From positions 7,982,618 through 8,046,617 of the forward strand of contig NC_085093.1 of NCBI RefSeq assembly GCF_963422355.1: a stretch of DNA of 64,000 nucleotides, written 5' to 3'. Below are positions 47,774 to 56,700 of this stretch, in pieces. The position numbers were made by a program, and so were the translations under genes. How positions within the stretch are numbered: position 1 is the first letter of the stretch; each line of letters opens with the position of its first letter. This DNA is from Corticium candelabrum (lineage: Eukaryota > Porifera > Homoscleromorpha > Homosclerophorida > Plakinidae). The notes under the pieces were generated by a model. The model was not told the origin of the DNA. It was given only the letters and a program-made list of their open reading frames with translations, and did not search any database.

Positions 47774-50700
47774 ATGGCTGATAGTTTACTTGCACCACCT
47801 CAACATGGCTGCAAGGAATATTCGAAATTGGAAAGACGAATTTGTACTTGCGAAGACTTGTCGTCGAGATTCAGGGTGACTTCGCGCCGTTTTACTCAAC
47901 AATACTCTCAAATCTACGCTGTACGGCTAATGGCCACTAGACCTGTATTGGAACGTGCGGCTAAGAAAAAGTGGGGTAAGTTTGCTAAAAAAAAAGTAGA
48001 GATCTCCCAGTGCGCTAGGCTATATATGCTAATTTATATCATGTACATGTGTTCAGTAACGGTAACCAACTAGATTGATAATTATAACAAAACCAACCCG
48101 TGTACAATATGATAGTCACTAAGTATGTCTCGTACAGTACACTTTCCCCGTTCTAAAAACGTAAAGTCACTAAAATTGACATACAAGTCCCTAAATTTGC
48201 TAGGTTCTATCATAGTTCAGCCAGAACGTGTAGTAACAACGAGTTGTGATGGAGGGACCAAAGAAGATGATTCTGTAACCAGTTCCCTTTTCTGTGATGT
48301 TGTAGTTGGAAGCATAACTGAGTCGAGGAGGATTAGTATATATATATAACTGCAGCAAGTCTGGTAGAGGAATCAGAAGAATTAGAACCAGATGTCGAGC
48401 TGGTACCATGAGGAGCATATAATGCTCCTGGTACCATCTAGATGTACAGGTGTTGTGAGTTGAATATGTGGATCTGGTAGTATAATCTCTGAAGACTTGG
48501 TCAGTGAGCTTGGAATAAGCTTTTCCGTCTTGTTCTCTGAAGTAGAGAGAGACATTGATGTTCTGTGCAGTCGGTTCACGTGATGTCTCCGGATCATAAC
48601 ATGAACTCTTAGCTTGTAAAGCAGTGGTCCCAATTGATGAATGATTGTGCCTGTGGTGACCCATTTTGGTCAATAGACTTAGTTCGTTGCTTCATTGTTG
48701 TTCCTGGAAGAAATTGGCATATAGTTGTGGTCATTCATGTTGAAGTTGCTTGTCTTGAGAAGTTTGCGCCACATCAGATCACATTAAATCCAAGCTAGTT
48801 TTAATTTGCCTGACAAACATCAATTCAGATGGAATTTTGTAGTACTGTGTAGCACAACCCGATAAGCAAGTAGAAATTTATCCAACTTGTGTTGATCAAA
48901 CACTTCTGACTGATCAGCTTTTATAGCCTTCTTGAACATTTTTGTACCAACCTTCTTGAATGTTTGTACCAACCGTTCTGCCAATCTATTGGTGGCGGGG
49001 TGCTAGGGAGCGCCGGTAACAGGTTTATTTTCGCTTTGTGTCATGAAGGCCTTGAAGACATCTTCTGTAAATTGGTGTCCATTATATTATCAGACATCGC
49101 CTGCTCAGGCAACCCCATTTTTGTAAACAACGTTTGTAATGTCTGCTGTCTCATCTGCTGTAGTGTTCTTCAAGACAAATATTTCGGTCCATTACGTGTG
49201 CGCATTCACCACCACAAGACATGACCTACCGTTCATTGGACCAGCGAAGTCAATGTCTGCCAGGGAGATGCAGGAAATTCTCATCTATGCAGCAGAGTGT
49301 GTGAAGGTGCAGCAGCTACTGCCAGGCATCCAGGACATGATTTGGCTTCAGACTCAATATCTTGATCAATGTTGTGCCACCACACATAGCTTTGAGCAAG
49401 TCCCTTAATTTGACTACACCATTATGACCCTCATGAAGACACTGCAATGCCAGATGCTGAAGCTTCTGTGGAATGATCGCTCTCATTCCCCACATCAGAA
49501 TTTCTCTATGCAAAGAAAGCTCATCTCTATGACGGAAGAAAAGGAGCAAGCTTCGAATTCTCATAGGTCATGGGCCATCCATATTTGACGTATCCAGCTA
49601 CTTTTGCCAAAAGTCTTGACGTCTATTTAATGGGACCATATGTGTGTATATGTACGTTAAGACTAAGGTGTTGCTGTAAAGAATTTGCAAGGTTTACAAT
49701 GTAAAATGTTGAATGACACCACTAGTTCAAACAGTCTGCTGCAGTATTGTACTTTATCGAACAGTTAGAAAGCCTCAACAAGGTTGGTTACATGAACTTG
49801 ATTGATTATGGTTTATTCATTGTTAGAGTTTTGCCAAATCTTAATCACGAATCAATATTCTTGCTTCTGTTAGTGTGTCAGTAAGTGCTTTCACACACAG
49901 GGTTAACTCGGGTTAACTTTGGGTTAGACTCCAATTACCCCAGTTGTGTGAACGCGAGTTTAGTAACCTCAAGTTAACCTGGGTTAAGCTAACCCTGGCT
50001 CCGAGTAGGGTTAAACCGGGTTAAAGCGGGTTAGAGTGGAGTTAAGCGAAGGCTCGCCCTAGTATATGCAAAAGACGCCCTAGAGTCGATTGTGCCAACG
50101 TACAAATGGCTTCTCCTTCTCGTATTCTGCTATCGGCATTACTGCTTTCCTATTCTCAAGCAGAAACTTCAAGCAATCGACGTATTCACTCTACTGTAGA
50201 TCTTCTGCATCTAATTACCTGTGTTCTAGGTGTGAACGCAAGTTGGGTGGGGTGGGGTTATCATAGCTCAACTTGAGTTATCCAGACTCGAGTTAACCCA
50301 ACTTTACCCTGTGTGTGAAAGCGCTCAGTGACTGTACTTATGATAGGTGGGTATTTAAATAATTATGAATGCTATTTGTCAGGACTAGTTTTCTATTTTT
50401 TTGTTAACTGTTTAAGGATGACAGTTGGAGAAAGGGCTTGTTAAGATGGGATGACGATTGCAATTGATTTTGATTCTTATTGAAATCAATAGAACAAATG
50501 GAACATGGGTGTATTTGATCACTTAATTAACTGAAAGAGAAAGTCACCATAATCATTTGTGGTGTGTGCAATATCAGTGATTAGCTATTTGTTATGGAAG
50601 TAGCAATTGAAGCAAATAACAGGAAATTTGGGATTTTAGATTGGAATTGCAAGAATGTACTTCAAGCACTTAGGGTAGTATGGTTGTCAATGGATGGGGT

Positions 50701-53700
50701 GCCCTTTTTGGCTGCATGGATGAAGTGGTAGAAAGTGTTTCTAAAATAGGAAGCATAAATGAGATGTGTATTTTGGTTTCAATTTTGCTCCAAGTTTTGG
50801 AGATTCAGTTTGAATGCTCTACTTGTTGTCAATCTGTTGTAATAGGCGATGACATCTTTATTCAAAAGCTGATGGACGTGAAGACTGGATTACGATGCTG
50901 TGTTCTTGGAACTCTTTTCAAAGCCATGCCCTTGCAACCAAGTATTCTTAAAGAAATAAGTGAAGAGGTATGTAATGCTCATCAATTAAAGGGTAACTGC
51001 AATGCAAAAATCAAAAATTCTTTTATGTTGGAAATTGATAGTTCTAGTTGCATACATGACAGCAAAATAGTTTAGATTTTTAAGTTTAGTCTTTGCTGAG
51101 ATATAGCACATCAAAGTTGCTTCCGGTTCTTCAACTTTCGATAACTGGCGTGGTGTAGTGTGACATCACTGAGGGGAGACGCGTGTGCGTCTGTATTGTC
51201 AGCAGCCTGTATAAATGACTAAATCTTCATATCCAAGGCAATGCTGCTAGGGTGGAGGCGACGGCAGCAACAGCGAGTCTTCTGAAGAGTCCTCTGGAGG
51301 TTTTTACATGATGATAACGTTCCGTCATTGCATGAATCGCTTGATGAAGATCTACTGCTAGCCTTTAATAAGTATACGTAGTGATTAGACCACACAGATT
51401 TGAGTTCAGCGACAATGCCTTTGAAGCTTTGAGATCGCCTGCTGCCTTGGAAGCGGACGAGGAAGACGACAGGCTACCCGATAGCCTGTCATCATTGCAA
51501 GTAGAAGTAGGAGTTAGCAACGTAATCGATGCACATCCCGGTAAGTAAACAACATCCACAGGTTTCACCTGCGGTCGTTGTGAGATGATGAATTTGTACT
51601 CGTGTGGAGTGCAATGCGTGTGCTGTCAAAACGTATTTGAGGTTGTCTCAAATAATGACACGATAATAATGTTGAATACTAGCAACAATAGTGGCATAGT
51701 GTACTGGTGAGTTCATGCAAAACTCTAGTGCTGTACGTGAGAAAGAGAATAAAATGAGTTGAAGTACGTACGTTGAATTCACGTTGACACAAGGTTTGAC
51801 TTCACTGTACAGTATACTGTAACACTTACGATTGCATTTACTACACATGATGATCAAGCGGCGAGTCATCTAGAGTCATCAAGAATCTGACCTCTCCTAG
51901 CCATTTGCAGTACTTTAGTTCTGCACGAGAGTCTTCCTTACCTTCCCGCTTCTCAATTATGGCTCTCCTTTTCTTTTGCAAAGGTTCCAGAGTGCTGCGA
52001 CCTTGAAGTGTGGAGGCAGGTAGATGGAAAATGGTGGCCTCAATTTCGCTCTTCTACAACCCAGACCAAGCTCTTGAATAGACCTGGCTGTACGTATCTC
52101 GAAGCAATCAGGCTAAAAGTGGCTACTGCAGACTTCTGTCGACTCAGTGAGACGCTTTGTACTCAGTAGCAGTCGCCCGGATGACACAAACGTCTCTACA
52201 ATTGTCATTAATATTTTGCGATTCCCACTCTTTTCTTAGTTTGGGGATCTTCGGAAATTGAAACGCGATTGCGTATGACTTGCACGAATGGGTGCATTCT
52301 GCAGCCACGCAACACCGAACCATTCTTTCGCCACAAATTTCTTTGTTTACACTACATGCTAGTGTGGAGTCTCCCCTCAGTGACGTCACACTACACCACG
52401 CTCGTTATAACGCGTTACCGGAAGTTAAAGAACCGGAAGCAACTTTGACATGCTATATCTCAGCGAAGACTTAACTTAAAAATCTAAAACTATTTTTCCT
52501 GTCATGTATGCAACTAGAACTATCAATTTCCAACATAGAAGAATTTTTGATTTTTGCTTTGCAGTTACCCTTTAATAATAATTTTGAAGTGAAATTAATA
52601 AAAAATTGTTGCTGAGTATAACGTGAATGTGCAGGATGTCAGCCAGCGTCCTCCCAGGCTATAAAGGCTAAAATTACGTCTAGTACCCTTGCTGTGGCTT
52701 AATGGTTACCACTCTATGGCTTGAGGATTCAAACCCCAGTTACGACAGTGAATTATGAAACTTGTCTGTCTTTCTTTCTCATGTTTCTCTATCTTTGTCC
52801 ATGCAAATGGACAGTCTTAAGCCTGGTTCACAATACCCCTTGTGTCGCGTCGAGGGTCAAAGGAGGCCGTTTTCGACGTGAAATGTTGGATATGACGTGA
52901 GACGCCCCCTTGCGACGCGAGGTGTATTGCGAACCAGGCTTAAGGCTACTCTCACAGACATAGACAGTGAGAAAGAACCAACAGACTCGTTTCATTATAT
53001 TGCTGTCACCACCTGGGATTGAACCCAGGCCATCATTGTCAGAAACCAGAACTCTTAACCACTAGGCTATAGCGTATTTTTATTATTACTAGTAATTGAA
53101 GCTGTGTTTACACCGTCGCTTCCATAGCTATGAGCTAGCCTTCAAAGTCCTGAACACCACGTACGATAGGGCTAATTGTCACAAAGAATTACAAATACAG
53201 GCTACTGTAATTCTTTCTAAACGTGTTACCTGTAAATGTATCTAAAAACCGTACATGGCGAATGCTGTTTTGCATGACCACAAAGTTAGGCTTGACTCAG
53301 TCTCTCTCTGCCATCGTCATTCCCCGGATAGTCAAGAATCCCCAGTCTCTCTCCGCCCTCATCATTCCCGGGGAGGATTGACTATCCGGGGAATGACGAG
53401 GGCAGAGAGAGACTGGGTCGAGCTAGCTACCACGAAGTCCGTAAATAGTTTGTACAGAGTCATCGTATACGGGACACAAAACCTTTCATGGTTACGTAAT
53501 GTCAGATTCCCATATAACTATTGCAAAACCAAGAAAGTGATCGATTTCGGGTCAGCAATTGTAGACAGTTGAGTTCTGTTGTTTATTTCCGACAATTCCT
53601 AACAATCACAAACATGAATTACACTGTTCTGGTAATAGAACTCTCTCAAGAAAGTTTTGCCCGTAAGATTGGCTGTTTGTCCATTGTCTTTGGTTGCCAT

Positions 53701-56700
53701 GTACGACATAAAGGAATTAATGTTTTGTGATTGGGCTACACAAAGGAGGCATGGCACATTCCTGCAGTGTGACAGACATAGCCAGTCAGCCAGCCAGCCA
53801 CATAGTCCCCAGACCGGAAGTCGGTTCAGCCCTATACGTTTAGAGTACGCTACTCGCCAAGTCTCGTGACTTTTACAAAATCCCTTTTCTTATACGCTCA
53901 TAGCTGAATTATTATATGTGTCGCTATGCCCCTCCATGATAGGCAAGTGGGGTCTTTACCCCATCAGGGCGTCCACCAACCTGGCAGGTGAGCCCAGCAG
54001 GGTACATGTTTCTGTGTAGTCCACACGGTGATCAATGACTAGCCAATTCGATATAGATTGTAGACGTTACGGTGACCGCGAACTCGATACAGCACACCTA
54101 GTATCAATGACCACCAGGAAAGCACTAAACTTCATTGTCAACGGACCGTTCGTCAGACCACAGAAACTCCCAACGACTGAAACGAGTCATAGTCTCATAT
54201 GATATAGGATACAGCCATCCCTACTGCTGGGAAGACTGGTGCCAATTGTCCTGACATCTGCGAAATAAGAAGACAAACACTTGCCTTCTTATTATTGATA
54301 TCAGGTGTTCTGATCTAAAGCTTGGTTCACAATATAAAAAGCACATGTCGCGTCGCGTTGGAAACTACTTCCTTTGACGCGATGCGATGCGTCGTGAAGT
54401 GTATTGTGAACCAGGCTTAAGGATCGTGCTGAGCAACCTCCTCGTCTGTGTACGGCCCGTACATTTGTACATGTTGATGTCACAGTGTTTGTTGCTTCCA
54501 GTCGTACTTTGCTTTGGTGTGTTCGTATTTCAGCATTCCACAATTCAACTGTTTACTTTCTGTTGGATGTAAATATCTCTAAGTTGCCCAGATGTCTCAC
54601 TAATGGCTTGGTTATGATTTGTTGTATATTGAGGCAAGGCACTTGTCTTTTACACTTTACACAAATTTGGAAGCTATCTGTTCTCTCATACTACATAATG
54701 TATTTCCACGCATTTAGCTGCTGCATGCCGGTATAAGCAGGGATTACCAGAAACTTGCTTGTCAGACTTTGGTAACGATACTGGCATGCCAGTATAGCAC
54801 GAGGAAGTGCCGGTAATGGCGAGGGAGCAACTGCACACGCGTGGTAATTCTACTGCACATGTGCAGTAATTCGATTCAGTGACCTAGAGAATGCAGTTTC
54901 CCCTGAAGCCCAGTTAGAAAAGAGAAGAGTTGAACAACCAGAAGGTATCGAGAATGGATCTTCGCTGTGTGGCAGAAGATCATACACAATTGAAAAAGCT
55001 AGTTGTACTACGCAAGTACGACAAGCTTGGTGGAAAGAAAACGAAAGTAGCAAGGAAATGCGGAGTGTCTCGTCAGTTTGTACAGGAACAAGCAGAAGAA
55101 CATACAGGGCTGACAGATTAGGGACAAGCGATGTTCACATTTTGGGGGGGACTGTAGTATATTGATTAGAGCTCAATATTGCAACACAAGGTCATAAGTT
55201 ATTTACTTATTTGATTTAGAAATTGTTGGTGATGTTTGCTATACTGACTGTCAAACTTTGATTGATCATGCATCAGAATTTATTTTTATGTAAGAAAGTG
55301 ATACTAAAAAGGGTTCTCACTACAGCGTGGCAGTGCGGTGCTGTGCTACGCTCCAATACGAGTGTGCCACACTCAGAAACGGTAGATAGGAGTCCAAAGT
55401 TTTACAGCTAAGAATGTTTGAGAATTCCATACTACTGAAACAATAATACTATGTTACTTAGTAAAGGTGACAATGCACAGATCCAAGCTCTTACAAAATA
55501 ACATAGGATGGTGTACTAATAGTAACATAGCCTCGCTCTAAACATGCAAGTATTGATTGCAGTCCCGGATGCACTGTCTCTGATTCTAGTCCCAGATGCC
55601 CTTCCAGCGACCCGGAAAGCACACCTCTTGTCTGGAAAGTAGTACTTAGAATCTACTGTAGACTTTTCGTGAAGCAACAACAGTGCCACGTCAATCAATT
55701 CTTGAGTTTCATGTATGAAACTTGCGCATGCACAATCTATGAACGTTGCTAAGAAGGGCTTACTGGTGATAGATGTTGATTCCTTGCCAGGGCACTTGAA
55801 AGTATTTTTCACGCAATAGCTACAATGCAAAATTTATCTCACATGAGATTGGCTCAAGTGCACATGTCTGATTTGGACTGTGCAACTGGAAAAAGGTAGA
55901 CTGCATGCGTTGTGGACCCGTCCATCCTGTCGCGCTTCCAAAAATCTCTCGTGGACCCGTCCATCCTGTCGCGCTCCCAAAAATCTCTAGTGAGAACCCT
56001 GCTTATATTTGCCTACTGTTTGTGTTCTATGAATTGACTTGCAATCTAGGTCAGTTTCAACCTGCACTTATGTCTTTCTAGATGCAACTGCACAAGACAT
56101 GTTGCTCATGCCTTGGTATTGAGGTATTATAGCTTCTTCAGTTGGCAGTAAGGAACATGTGCCAGCATCTGGACAGCTTTCTGTAGGTGAACCGAGAAGG
56201 CAAAGGTTCAATTGCATTGACTGTTGTTTAGGAAGGCTAATCTAGGTGTTTTACTGCAGCAAAGAAATGCATTTTTAGAAAGATGTGGCACCATCGCTAG
56301 CCAAATAGGATTGATTTGTGACTATGTATTGTTTGAGATGGCATCATATGGCATCATGTTCTGTTAATCAATTTGTTATTGTCAAATCATCGTGACAGCT
56401 GCATTACATGGTGTGCTTTTTGTTGGTGAGACCTTTGGAAATGGAGCAGCAGCTACTACTGAGGTTGATAAGTTGATTTGACATTTGAAATGAAATGAAC
56501 AAATGGCGGTGTAGTTATAGCTAAGGAAAAGGAAAAAGATGGTTGGAGCAGTTTTCACCAGTAATTGGATGATCTGCCCAAAAATTGAATTGCTATAGGT
56601 AGTGTGATAGAAGTTACTTGTAGCTCTGGTTACACGCATTGAGTCTACATTTATATAGATTAGAGTAGTTGAGGGTTGTTTCAAACTTTGTGTTTGTGTT

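Larger units (their letters stand above)
50990..52571. mobile_element. Kolobok/T2-like DNA element with about 200-bp inverted repeats
   Basis: TTAA at 50986-50989 and 52572-52575 flanks inverted repeats starting AGGGTAACTGCAA(T/A)GCAAAA and extending about 200 bp to GACATCACTGAGGGGAGAC, with few mismatches. TTAAAGGG fits the T2/Kolobok end pattern. Inside are a THAP zinc-finger gene piece (-) and a Cys-rich piece (+), but no transposase, so it is non-autonomous or deleted. It lies 22 bp downstream of the POLD2 exon 2 donor. Confidence 0.8.
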
